DNA of 10,827 nt, from contig CAZXWK010000055.1 in assembly GCA_964644675.1 (NCBI GenBank), forward strand, positions 1 to 10,827, read 5' to 3'. The position numbers and the translations under genes are program-made. Positions 1 to 6,138 of this stretch are shown here, piece after piece. This stretch comes from CAZXWK01 sp964644675 (GTDB lineage: Bacteria > Actinomycetota > Coriobacteriia > Anaerosomatales > JAAXUF01). A model generated the notes under the pieces. It was not told the DNA's origin and made no database searches. It worked only from the letters and a program-made list of their open reading frames with translations. The number at the start of each line of letters is the position of its first letter. The stretch's first letter is position 1.

Positions 1-1182
1 CTGATCACCAACATCGGCGAGCTCGTCACGTGCGAGCCGTCGCTGGGGGACGGGTCTCCGCTCGGCATCATCCGCGACGCCGCGCTCGTGATCGACGGCG
101 TGGGCGACGTCGCCTGGATCGGCTCGGCGAAGGCGCCGCTGCCCGCCGAGAACCGCATCGACGCAGGCCACCGCGCGATCGTCCCCGGCTTCGTGGACAG
201 CCACACGCACCTCGTCTTCGCCGGCGACCGCGCCGACGAGTTCGCCGCGCGCATGGCCGGCGAGCCGTACACCGGCGGCGGCATCGCCAACACCGTGATC
301 GCGACGCGCACCGCGCCCGACGACTTCCTGCGCGAGCACACCGCGCACCTCGTCGCCGAGGCCCACTCGTGCGGCACCACCACGCTCGAGATCAAGAGCG
401 GCTACGGCCTGACGCCGCGCCACGAGGCGCGCATCCTCGAGATCGCCCGCGAGTTCACCACCGAGACCACCTACCTGGGCGCCCACGCAGTGCCCGGCGA
501 GTACTCCTCGGACCGCGAGGGCTACGTCGACCTCGTCTGCCGAGAGATGCTTCGCGCGTGCCTGCCCTTCGCGAAGTGGATCGACGTCTTCTGCGACGTG
601 GGAGCGTTCGACGCCGAGGAGACCCGGCGCGTGCTTCGCGCCGGCATCGCCGAGGGGCTGCAGCCCCGGCTCCACGGCAACCAGCTCGGACACGGACCCG
701 GTGCGCAGATCGCCGCCGAATTCGGTGCCGCGAGCCTCGACCACGGCACGTACCTCTCCGACGACGACGTGGACGCGCTCGTCTCGGCGGGTGTGGTCGT
801 GACGCTGCTGCCGGGCGCGGAGTTCAGCGCGGGGACGCACTGGCCCGACGGGCGCCGGCTCGTCGACGCGGGTGCGACCGTCGCGATCGCCACCGACTGC
901 AACCCCGGGACCTCGTACACGACCTCGATGCCGCTCATGATCGCGCTGGCGGTGCGCGAGATGGGGCTCACACCGGAGGAGGCGCTGCTCGCGGCTACCC
1001 GCGGTGGAGCGGCCGCGCTGCGTCGCGACGATATCGGCCACATCGCCGAGGGCGTACGCGCCGACCTGGTCATGCTCGAGGCGCCGTCCTACAGCCACCT
1101 CGCCTACCGGCCGGGGGCGCCGATCGTCGCGCGCACGTGGAAGCGTGGGCAGACGGTGTTCTCGGCGGGACGGTTCGCCTAG
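1..1182 (+). CDS. hutI: Imidazolonepropionase HutI (5'-truncated by window edge)
   Basis: Hydrolyses 4-imidazolone-5-propionate to N-formimino-L-glutamate, the third step of histidine degradation; a cytoplasmic zinc enzyme of the amidohydrolase superfamily. The reading frame is open from base 1 (LITNIGELVT, typical of the HutI N-terminus), so probably only a few residues are missing; the 393 visible residues nearly fill the family's usual ~390-420. Visible motifs, in window codons: the metal pair HTH at 68-70 in PGFVDSHTHLVFAGDR, HGNQL with His225, DHGTYL with His248, LLPGAEF, and Asp299 in ATDCNPGTS. The HGNQL/LLPGAEF/CNPG variants resemble actinobacterial HutI rather than Bacillus HutI. An ATG at 88 lies inside the first beta strands and is not the true start. 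The gene converges on vapC, with 15 bases between the stops. Other hut genes would be expected upstream, outside the window. Confidence 0.95.
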   Translation: MITNIGELVTCEPSLGDGSPLGIIRDAALVIDGVGDVAWIGSAKAPLPAENRIDAGHRAIVPGFVDSHTHLVFAGDRADEFAARMAGEPYTGGGIANTVIATRTAPDDFLREHTAHLVAEAHSCGTTTLEIKSGYGLTPRHEARILEIAREFTTETTYLGAHAVPGEYSSDREGYVDLVCREMLRACLPFAKWIDVFCDVGAFDAEETRRVLRAGIAEGLQPRLHGNQLGHGPGAQIAAEFGAASLDHGTYLSDDDVDALVSAGVVVTLLPGAEFSAGTHWPDGRRLVDAGATVAIATDCNPGTSYTTSMPLMIALAVREMGLTPEEALLAATRGGAAALRRDDIGHIAEGVRADLVMLEAPSYSHLAYRPGAPIVARTWKRGQTVFSAGRFA

Positions 1183-1197
1183 ATCCGGCCCTCGGGG

Positions 1198-1665
1198 TCA
1201 GGTCAGGCGAAGCGTCTCCGCGAACCCCGCAAGGTCGAAGCCATCGGCGAAGGGGTCCACGAACAGGACGCCTTCCAGTTCGCGGCCGGCCGAGAAGTCC
1301 TCGGTGAGCAGGACGTGCGCGTCGGCGCGCTTGGCCGCCGACCAGATCTGGGCGTCCCAGAACGAGAGCCCGTGGCGCCGGACCCCGCGTATCGCCTCCG
1401 CCACGGTCGCCGAGTCGATCGCGACCACGTGGCAGCTGTCAGCGACGGCGGCCACGCGACGCTCGGCGGTGGCGTCGTCGAGCTCGGAGGAGAACAGGCG
1501 GCGCATCGTCACGAAGTACTCCCCGAGCACCTGCGAGCTGACGGTCGCGGCGCCTGACGCGAGCGCGAGCCGCACGACCTCCCGCGCTCGAGCGCGCTTG
1601 AGCGGCTCGGCGGCGTCCTCGGCGTAGACCCAGACGTTGGTGTCGACGAAGACCCTAGCGCTCAT
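1198..1665 (-). CDS. vapC: VapC-type PIN-domain toxin (putative ribonuclease)
   Basis: A 155-residue PIN-domain protein, the usual size for VapC toxins, which cleave RNA with metal ions held by acidic residues. The acidic set is visible: Asp8 in VFVDTN, Glu49 in VLGEYF, Asp104 in SFWDAQIW and Asp123 in LLTEDF, so the active site looks intact. The frame stays open upstream to 1797, but that extension is Arg/Pro-rich and lies over the antitoxin gene. The ATG at 1665 starts directly at the first PIN strand and overlaps the antitoxin stop by 11 bases, as expected for translationally coupled toxin-antitoxin pairs. The target RNA cannot be read from the sequence. Function is known for the family and inferred here. 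Confidence 0.9.
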   Translation of the reverse strand: MSARVFVDTNVWVYAEDAAEPLKRARAREVVRLALASGAATVSSQVLGEYFVTMRRLFSSELDDATAERRVAAVADSCHVVAIDSATVAEAIRGVRRHGLSFWDAQIWSAAKRADAHVLLTEDFSAGRELEGVLFVDPFADGFDLAGFAETLRLT

Positions 1666-1909
1666 GCAGCTCCTCGCGCGTCCAGGTCCGGCCACCGCTC
1701 CGCAGGCCGCGGGCATCCGCGTCCGCCCACACGGCCTCGAGCGCGGAGACGGCGGCGCTCTGCTCGCCGGACGCGTCCGCAGCAAGCAGCCGCTCAAGAG
1801 CGATGCGCGTCAGTTCGGCCTGGGACACGCCGAGCGAGCGGGCGCGCTGCGCCAGCGCTCGATCGAGGTCGGCACCTATGTAGAGCTGCTTCCTGACCAT
1901 GCGGGACAT
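1655..1909 (-). CDS. vapB: Ribbon-helix-helix antitoxin (VapB-like)
   Basis: An 84-residue protein just upstream of, and overlapping, the PIN toxin. The N-terminus (KQLYIGADLDRALAQRARSL, then GVSQAELTRIALERLLA) fits a ribbon-helix-helix domain: one short beta strand followed by two helices. The C-terminal half is Ala/Glu/Arg-rich and ends in TWTREELHER, the kind of tail that docks into a toxin active site. Three in-frame ATGs are possible, at 1933, 1909 and 1900. I chose 1909 because AAGGTG lies about 11 bases upstream of it, while the other two have no clear ribosome binding site. Such antitoxins bind their toxin and repress their own promoter; a palindrome over a TATAAT box at 1977-1996 fits this. 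The exact RHH subfamily is uncertain. Confidence 0.82.
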   Translation of the reverse strand: MSRMVRKQLYIGADLDRALAQRARSLGVSQAELTRIALERLLAADASGEQSAAVSALEAVWADADARGLRSGGRTWTREELHER

Positions 1910-1937
1910 GATGGCCTGCCCACCTTCACCCATGCTT

Positions 1938-1956
1938 GCCGAGGGCTGCCCTCGGC
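1938..1956 (-). other. Perfect hairpin in the vapB leader
   Basis: GCCGAGGG (1938-1945) and CCCTCGGC (1949-1956) form an 8-base perfect stem with a 3-base loop. It lies between the proposed vapBC transcription start and the vapB ribosome binding site. No T-run follows on either strand, so it is unlikely to be a simple terminator. It could be an RNA hairpin affecting vapB translation or a second DNA operator. Confidence 0.45.
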
Positions 1957-1976
1957 GGGGCGAATCGTCGCGATGT

Positions 1977-1996
1977 GATGTATCAGATTATACATC
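1977..1996 (-). promoter_or_regulatory. vapBC promoter -10 box inside a palindromic operator
   Basis: A perfect 7-base inverted repeat, GATGTAT (1977-1983) and ATACATC (1990-1996), is separated by 6 bases in a locally AT-rich spot. On the minus strand a consensus TATAAT is read at 1992-1987. Transcription would start near 1980, giving a leader of about 70 bases before vapB. No good -35 hexamer is seen 16-18 bases upstream. An inverted repeat covering the -10 box is the arrangement expected for repression by the RHH antitoxin, alone or with VapC; that role is inferred. Confidence 0.6.
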
Positions 1997-2059
1997 GCTT
2001 CATGGAACGCATGGTGCGGGAGTGAACGAGCGGATGGCGCGAGCGCGCGGCCCCGTCCC

Positions 2060-3214
2060 CTACTTGACCGTGAACGACCTGGTCTTCGAGGCGCTCGGCG
2101 CATAGCCGGGCGAGCCGGGGAACTTGGCGACGGCGCGCCACTTGCCGCTCTGCTTGAGCACCGCGGCCGCCTTGAGCGTCGTGCCCGCCGAGTCGGGGGT
2201 CAGCTTCTGGACCGCCCGCTGCCGCCAGTACCAGACCTTGACCTTCTTGGTCCGCTTGCCGACCTTCTTGCGCACGGTCTTCTGTTCGTAGTGGTAGAGC
2301 GTGAGCGTCGAGGTCGCGGCTCGGACGGCGCCGCGCTGGTTGAACGAGACGGCGAACGTGGTCTTCCTGCCCTTGCGCGGCCTCGACGGCGCGTAGCTCA
2401 CCGTGCCGAACGACGGCTTCACCGGGGCGACCGTGATGTTCATCGCGCCCGTGCCCGCCGGGTCGCCGAAGTAGCGGTTGAAGATCCACCAGTAGAGCGC
2501 GTTGCCCGACATCGTCGAGGTCTGGCCGGCCAGATCACCGTACGGGGACTTCGCGCCGATGACCGGGTTGTACGTGAACAACTTGTACGTCGCGAGATTC
2601 ACCGGCACGACCTGCGTCGCCGGCGAGCTGGTGTAGGTCGCAACCTTCATCTTCGAACCCGGGACCCAGACGGGGTAGTACGAGCCACTGGGGAGCGGCT
2701 TGCCGGGCTCTCCGTACGCGTCGAGGCTCTGTGCCCCGTACCAGACCTGGTTGCCGAACCCCCGGTACTTCTCGATGCGCGGAGAGCCGTCGGGGCACCC
2801 CATACCGATCGCCCAGTCGAGCGTCGCCGAGTAACCCGTGACGAGCGTCGTCCGGGTCCACAGGCTCTGTTCCTTCTGCAAGAGCGTCAGCATGACGGCG
2901 GGGCTGACGCCCCACGCCTGGCACGCCTCGGCGATGATCTGCGACGCCGGCTTCGCGACGCCGGTGTGATCCGTGGTGACGAGCGAGGCGAGTGGGCCGG
3001 TCTTGGGGGCGAGGAACGCCTGGATCTCGGCTTGTGTCATGGAGTCGGCTGCGCGGAAGTTGCCGTCCGACATCACGTAGTTCGGGTCGAACGTCGCAGC
3101 CGTCGCAGGTGCAGCGCCGAACGCCAGAACGACCGCCAGCGCCATCGCGCACGCGGCAGCGGCGGTGGTCCTCAGGCGGATGGGTCGTATGGGCTGTTCG
3201 GACGCGTGGAGCAC
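2060..3214 (-). CDS. Secreted lysozyme/transglycosylase-like protein with C-terminal Ig-like domain
   Basis: A 384-residue exported protein. The signal peptide covers about residues 1-39: Arg residues, a hydrophobic Ala-rich core, and an AxA-type site near PATAA. The next part (FDPNYVMSDGNF, MTQAEIQAFLAP, LLQKEQSLW, WAIGMGCPDG, YRGFGNQVWYGAQSLD) matches a family of secreted proteins that I recall mainly from actinobacteria and that are usually annotated as hypothetical. The placement resembles a lysozyme-like helical domain, with Glu115 in QKEQSL as the candidate catalytic acid; Cys98 and Cys140 could form a disulfide. Residues about 265-384 look like a beta-sandwich domain rich in Lys/Arg, which could bind anionic wall polymers. 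The frame allows GTG starts at 3223 and 3214; I prefer 3214 because GAGGTG lies 6 bases before it. Peptidoglycan cleavage is inferred, not shown. Confidence 0.75.
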   Translation of the reverse strand: MLHASEQPIRPIRLRTTAAAACAMALAVVLAFGAAPATAATFDPNYVMSDGNFRAADSMTQAEIQAFLAPKTGPLASLVTTDHTGVAKPASQIIAEACQAWGVSPAVMLTLLQKEQSLWTRTTLVTGYSATLDWAIGMGCPDGSPRIEKYRGFGNQVWYGAQSLDAYGEPGKPLPSGSYYPVWVPGSKMKVATYTSSPATQVVPVNLATYKLFTYNPVIGAKSPYGDLAGQTSTMSGNALYWWIFNRYFGDPAGTGAMNITVAPVKPSFGTVSYAPSRPRKGRKTTFAVSFNQRGAVRAATSTLTLYHYEQKTVRKKVGKRTKKVKVWYWRQRAVQKLTPDSAGTTLKAAAVLKQSGKWRAVAKFPGSPGYAPSASKTRSFTVK

Positions 3215-3409
3215 GCGGTTCACCTCAGGTCGTTTCGGGTCGGGTCTGCTCGGATCGTCGGGCTATAGCTCAGCCGATGGTACCGCACCCGGTCGGGTCG
3301 GCCCCCTCGGTAAGCACCGAGCGTGCCGTGACGGATTGATCCTGCGTTCATCGGCATCGCACGACTGAGTGTATGCACTTTCGTTCCGCATCTGGATTCG
3401 GCGGTCTAC

Positions 3410-3448
3410 TTTCGACTTCGAGCGAAATACCGCTGCTACCAGTCGAAA
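3410..3448. repeat. Inverted repeat TTTCGACT/AGTCGAAA upstream of binding protein
   Basis: TTTCGACT at 3410-3417 is exactly complementary to AGTCGAAA at 3441-3448, with 23 bases between. The centre-to-centre distance of 31 bases is about three helical turns, which could suit a looped or dimeric regulator. It could also fold in RNA. The function is unknown. Confidence 0.4.
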
Positions 3449-3495
3449 ATGCGTTCCCGCGCCCACTCGCTGTCGTCTACGCTCCGTCCGTTTGA

Positions 3496-3527
3496 TTCGG
3501 AATCCGAACCGCGCTATCCAGCGCGGT
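3496..3527 (+). promoter_or_regulatory. Two abutting palindromes just upstream of the lipoprotein RBS
   Basis: TTCGGA-A-TCCGAA (3496-3508) is a perfect 6-base palindrome around one central base. Sharing base 3508, ACCGCGCT-ATCC-AGCGCGGT (3508-3527) forms a perfect 8-base stem with a 4-base loop. The second ends 14 bases before the GAGGAGGAG ribosome binding site. It could be an mRNA-stabilising hairpin or a regulatory leader; the first palindrome could be a protein-binding site. Neither role is proven. Confidence 0.5.
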
Positions 3528-3551
3528 GGAGTGATGAAGCGAGGAGGAGCA

Positions 3552-4760
3552 ATGAAGGCACGCAAGATGGCGGTCGCGGCTGTGGCCGTGCTCGCACTCG
3601 CCGGTCTCGCGCTCACGGGCTGCAGCGGCGGCTCGAGCGACGCGTCCGGTTCGGTCAAGGAAGTCAAGATCGGTATCGGCGCTCCGCTCACCGCAGGCTC
3701 GGTGGCGCAGGGCCAGGGCATCGAGCGCGGCGTGAAGCTCGCGATCGAGGAGGCCAACGCGAGCGACGAGGTCAAGGCCGCCGGTATCAAGTTCGTCGGC
3801 GTCCCCGGCGACGACCAGGGCGACCCCAAGACCGGCGTCACCATCGCCAACACGTTCGCCTCCGACCGCAACCTCGTCGCGGTCGTCGGCCACCTGAACT
3901 CGGGCGTCACGATCCCGGCCTCGAAGGTCTACAGCGACGCCAAGATCGCCGTCATCTCCCCGGCGGCTACCAACCCGGCGCTCACGCTGCAGGGCCTGAA
4001 GAACGTCTTCCGCGTCTGCACTATCGACTCGGTCCAGGGCCCCATGGGCGCCGACGCCGCGTTCAACAAGTTCGGCGCGAAGACCGCCGTCGTGGTCGAC
4101 GACTCGACCCCCTACGGTGAGGGCCTTGGCCAGGAGTTCGCCAAGCGCTTCGCCGAGCTGGGCGGCACCGTCGTGTTCACCGAGAAGACCTCGGACAAGG
4201 ACACCGACTTCAACGCGCTGGCCACCAAGATCAAGGCCGCGAAGCCGGACCTGGTCTACTACGGCGGCACCTACAACTCCGGTTCGCTGCTCTCGAAGCA
4301 GATGTCGGACGCCGGCGTGACCGCTCCGCTCATGGGCGGCGACGGTCTGTTCGACCCGCAGTACGTGGCCCTCGCGGGCACCACTCAGTCCGAGGGCGAC
4401 ATGGTCACCTCGGTCGGCCTGCCCACCGAGATGCTGCCCAAGGCCCAGGAGTTCAAGGCCGCCTACGCCAAGGCGTTCCCGGACACCGAGATCGGTGCGT
4501 ACGACGCGTACTCCTACGACGCCGCCAACGTGCTCATCAAGGCCATCGTGGCCGCCGCCAAGGAGAAGGGCGCCAACGCCGTCGTCTCCCCCGCCGGCCG
4601 TGACGCGATCATCGCCGCGGTCGCCAAGACCGACACCGAGGGCGTGACCGGCAAGATCTCGTTCGACAAGAACGGCGACACCACCAACAAGGCGATCACC
4701 GTCTACAAGATCGAGGGGGGCAAGTTCGTCCCCTACGTCGTCCCGGGCGCCAGCAACTAG
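3552..4760 (+). CDS. Branched-chain amino-acid-type ABC transporter substrate-binding lipoprotein
   Basis: A 402-residue extracytoplasmic binding protein of the LivK/type I periplasmic-binding fold that would hand an amino acid or related ligand to an ABC importer. The N-terminus is a lipoprotein signal: basic MKARK, a hydrophobic core, then LTGC with Cys24 as the lipidated residue, followed by a Gly/Ser linker. The mature part begins KIGIGAPLTAG (about 39-49). GHLNSGVT (113-120) and ISPAATNPALT (135-145) lie at the usual ligand site of the family, and length fits. The ATG at 3552 has GAGGAGGAG just upstream; an ATG at 3534 is in frame but would add residues before the signal peptide. Codon choice is strongly biased (nearly all AAG, GGC, ACC), suggesting high expression. 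No permease or ATPase gene follows, so it looks like an orphan subunit. The ligand cannot be called; branched-chain or other amino acids are likely. Confidence 0.9.
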   Translation: MKARKMAVAAVAVLALAGLALTGCSGGSSDASGSVKEVKIGIGAPLTAGSVAQGQGIERGVKLAIEEANASDEVKAAGIKFVGVPGDDQGDPKTGVTIANTFASDRNLVAVVGHLNSGVTIPASKVYSDAKIAVISPAATNPALTLQGLKNVFRVCTIDSVQGPMGADAAFNKFGAKTAVVVDDSTPYGEGLGQEFAKRFAELGGTVVFTEKTSDKDTDFNALATKIKAAKPDLVYYGGTYNSGSLLSKQMSDAGVTAPLMGGDGLFDPQYVALAGTTQSEGDMVTSVGLPTEMLPKAQEFKAAYAKAFPDTEIGAYDAYSYDAANVLIKAIVAAAKEKGANAVVSPAGRDAIIAAVAKTDTEGVTGKISFDKNGDTTNKAITVYKIEGGKFVPYVVPGASN

Positions 4761-4786
4761 GACCTGTCGACACCGCAGTTCCTCCC

Positions 4787-4810
4787 ACGGGGCGCCTTCG
4801 GGCGCCCCGT
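4787..4810 (+). terminator. UUCG-loop terminator hairpin after the binding protein
   Basis: ACGGGGCGCC (4787-4796) and GGCGCCCCGT (4801-4810) form a perfect 10-base stem closed by a TTCG tetraloop, 26 bases after the lipoprotein stop. Only a short CCCTTT follows, so termination may be partial or factor-assisted. A third GGGGCGCC at 4817-4824 could pair with 4801-4808 instead, giving a competing hairpin. Confidence 0.75.
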
Positions 4811-4902
4811 CCCTTTGGGGCGCCACGCCGGCGAGCGGGTGCGCGCCACGCCAGGCGGGTATGCACTCCCCGACCAGTGACGCACTCCGGAGGCTGACGC
4901 GC

Positions 4903-6048
4903 ATGACCTACGACGACGAACTCGAGCGGCTCCGCCAGCTCACGTGCATCAAGTGGACCTACCACGACGAGGACGTGCTCCCCGCGTGGGTCGCGGACAT
5001 GGACCTGCCACCCGCGCCCGTGACGGTAGATGCGGTCCGGGCGCTCGCTGACCGGGGCGACTTCGGCTACAACTGGCACGCCGCCCGGCAGCTTCCCGAA
5101 GTGTTCTCGGCGTGGGAGGAGCGACGGCACGGCTGGCAGCCGAACCCCGAGCAGGTCCGCGTCTTCTGCGACGTGATGCAGGGGGTGGACGTGGCGCTTT
5201 GGACCCGGTGCAAACCCGGCGACGGCGTCATCGTCTTCACGCCCGTCTACCCGCCGTTCCTGCGCAGCGCGACCGCGGACGGCCGTCAGCTCATCGACTG
5301 CCCACTGGATCCGGTCGGCTGGCGTCTCGATCCGGAGCGGCTCGCGCGCGCCGCCGCCGAGCCGCACGCGAAGGCGGTCCTGCTCTGCAACCCGCACAAC
5401 CCCGCCGGCCGCGTGTTCACGCGCGAAGAGCTGACCGCGATCGCCGAGGTCGCCGAGGAGCACGACCTGCTCATCGTGAGCGACGAGATCTGGTGCGACG
5501 TCGTGCACCCGGATGCGAAGCACATCCCGATGGCCTCACTCGGGACCGAGGTCGAGGCGCGCACGGTGACCCTCTCGGCAGCGAGCAAGGCGTTCAACGT
5601 CGCTGGCCTGCACTGCGCGGTCGCGCACATCGGGGACGAGCGCGTGCGCGAAGGGATCGCGGCGCTGCCCGGCCACGTGCTGGGCGCCGTCGGCTCGCCC
5701 GGCGCCGAGGCGACGCTCGCGGCGTGGACGACCGGCGAACCCTGGCTCGCCGAGACGGTCACGCACCTCACCGCCATGCGCGACTACACCGCCGCTCGGC
5801 TCTCGGCCCAGCTGCCGGACGCGCTGTTCTCGGTACCGGAGGCGACGTACCTGCTGTGGGTCGACGTCAGCGCCTACGCCCTGGGCGAGGACCCGGCGAA
5901 GGTCCTGCTCGACGAGGCGCGTATCGCGCTGTCGTCCGGCAACGACTTCGGCGAGCGCGGCGTGGGCTTCGTGCGCCTCAACGTCGCGACCAGCCGGCCG
6001 ATCCTCGACGCGGTGCTTGACCGGATGGTCGCGCGGCTGGTGAGGTAG
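4903..6048 (+). CDS. MalY/PatB-type PLP-dependent C-S beta-lyase or aminotransferase
   Basis: A 381-residue fold-type I PLP enzyme of the MalY/PatB branch, close to the family's ~390. Members cleave cystathionine or cysteine conjugates to thiol, pyruvate and ammonia, or act as aminotransferases. Visible signs: LPAWVADMDLP (26-36), characteristic of the branch; the PLP-contacting CNPHNPAGR (162-170, Asn166); SDEIWCD (193-199, Asp194); and the Schiff-base lysine Lys229 in SAASKAFNVAGL. The C-terminal FVRLNVATSR holds the expected substrate-carboxylate arginine. I chose ATG 4903 because GGAGG lies 10 bases upstream; an ATG at 4861 has no such site. The gene follows the lipoprotein terminator, so it probably has its own promoter, which I cannot identify. 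C-S lyase is the first guess; the substrate is unknown. Confidence 0.88.
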   Translation: MTYDDELERLRQLTCIKWTYHDEDVLPAWVADMDLPPAPVTVDAVRALADRGDFGYNWHAARQLPEVFSAWEERRHGWQPNPEQVRVFCDVMQGVDVALWTRCKPGDGVIVFTPVYPPFLRSATADGRQLIDCPLDPVGWRLDPERLARAAAEPHAKAVLLCNPHNPAGRVFTREELTAIAEVAEEHDLLIVSDEIWCDVVHPDAKHIPMASLGTEVEARTVTLSAASKAFNVAGLHCAVAHIGDERVREGIAALPGHVLGAVGSPGAEATLAAWTTGEPWLAETVTHLTAMRDYTAARLSAQLPDALFSVPEATYLLWVDVSAYALGEDPAKVLLDEARIALSSGNDFGERGVGFVRLNVATSRPILDAVLDRMVARLVR

Positions 6049-6066
6049 CAGACGGGAGACGCACGG

Positions 6067-6138
6067 ATGGCGGGTATCTCGGAAGTGGAGAGGGCGGCGC
6101 GGGACGACCGGCCTGACCGAACGGAGGAGCGAGCGTGA
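6067..6138 (+). CDS. Possible 23-residue leader peptide coupled to the flavoprotein gene
   Basis: A short ORF encoding MAGISEVERAARDDRPDRTE plus ERA. It has GGGAG 8 bases before its ATG, and its TGA overlaps the GTG start of the next gene in a GTGA junction. This layout would allow translational coupling. The peptide is charged, with no membrane segment and no known motif. At this GC content short ORFs arise easily, so it may be chance. Confidence 0.25.
   Translation: MAGISEVERAARDDRPDRTEERA

Larger units (their letters stand above)
3215..3551. other. Divergent intergenic region and binding-protein leader
   Basis: This 337-base gene-free stretch separates the leftward secreted protein from the rightward binding lipoprotein, so it should hold both promoters. 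I see no convincing sigma70 pair on either strand. TATAGC on the minus strand (3262-3267) is only a weak -10 candidate. The right half is less GC-rich than the genes and carries three inverted repeats, at 3410-3448, 3496-3508 and 3508-3527. No coding potential is supported; the open frame running from 3369 into the lipoprotein lacks a ribosome binding site and a signal-peptide context. Confidence 0.6.

Noticed and set aside
30..1307. Long + strand open frame (425 codons) overlapping hutI
   Set aside because: The product is almost all Arg, Pro, Ala and Gly, an out-of-frame reading of hutI; the hutI frame has clear family motifs.
1666..1797. 44-residue N-terminal extension of VapC
   Set aside because: Arg/Pro-rich and translated from antitoxin coding sequence; the ATG at 1665 begins at the first PIN strand and gives normal VapC length.
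2291..3268. 325-codon + strand frame opposite the secreted protein
   Set aside because: Arg-rich shadow; the minus-strand frame has a signal peptide and family motifs.
4820..4852. 10-base direct repeat GCGCCACGCC at 4820-4829 and 4843-4852
   Set aside because: GC-rich, only two copies, partly inside the terminator region; chance is a sufficient explanation.
3477..4904. 475-codon open frame antisense to the binding lipoprotein
   Set aside because: It mirrors the GC-rich third positions of the real gene; low-complexity Gly/Val/Asp/Arg product with no motif and no ribosome binding site.
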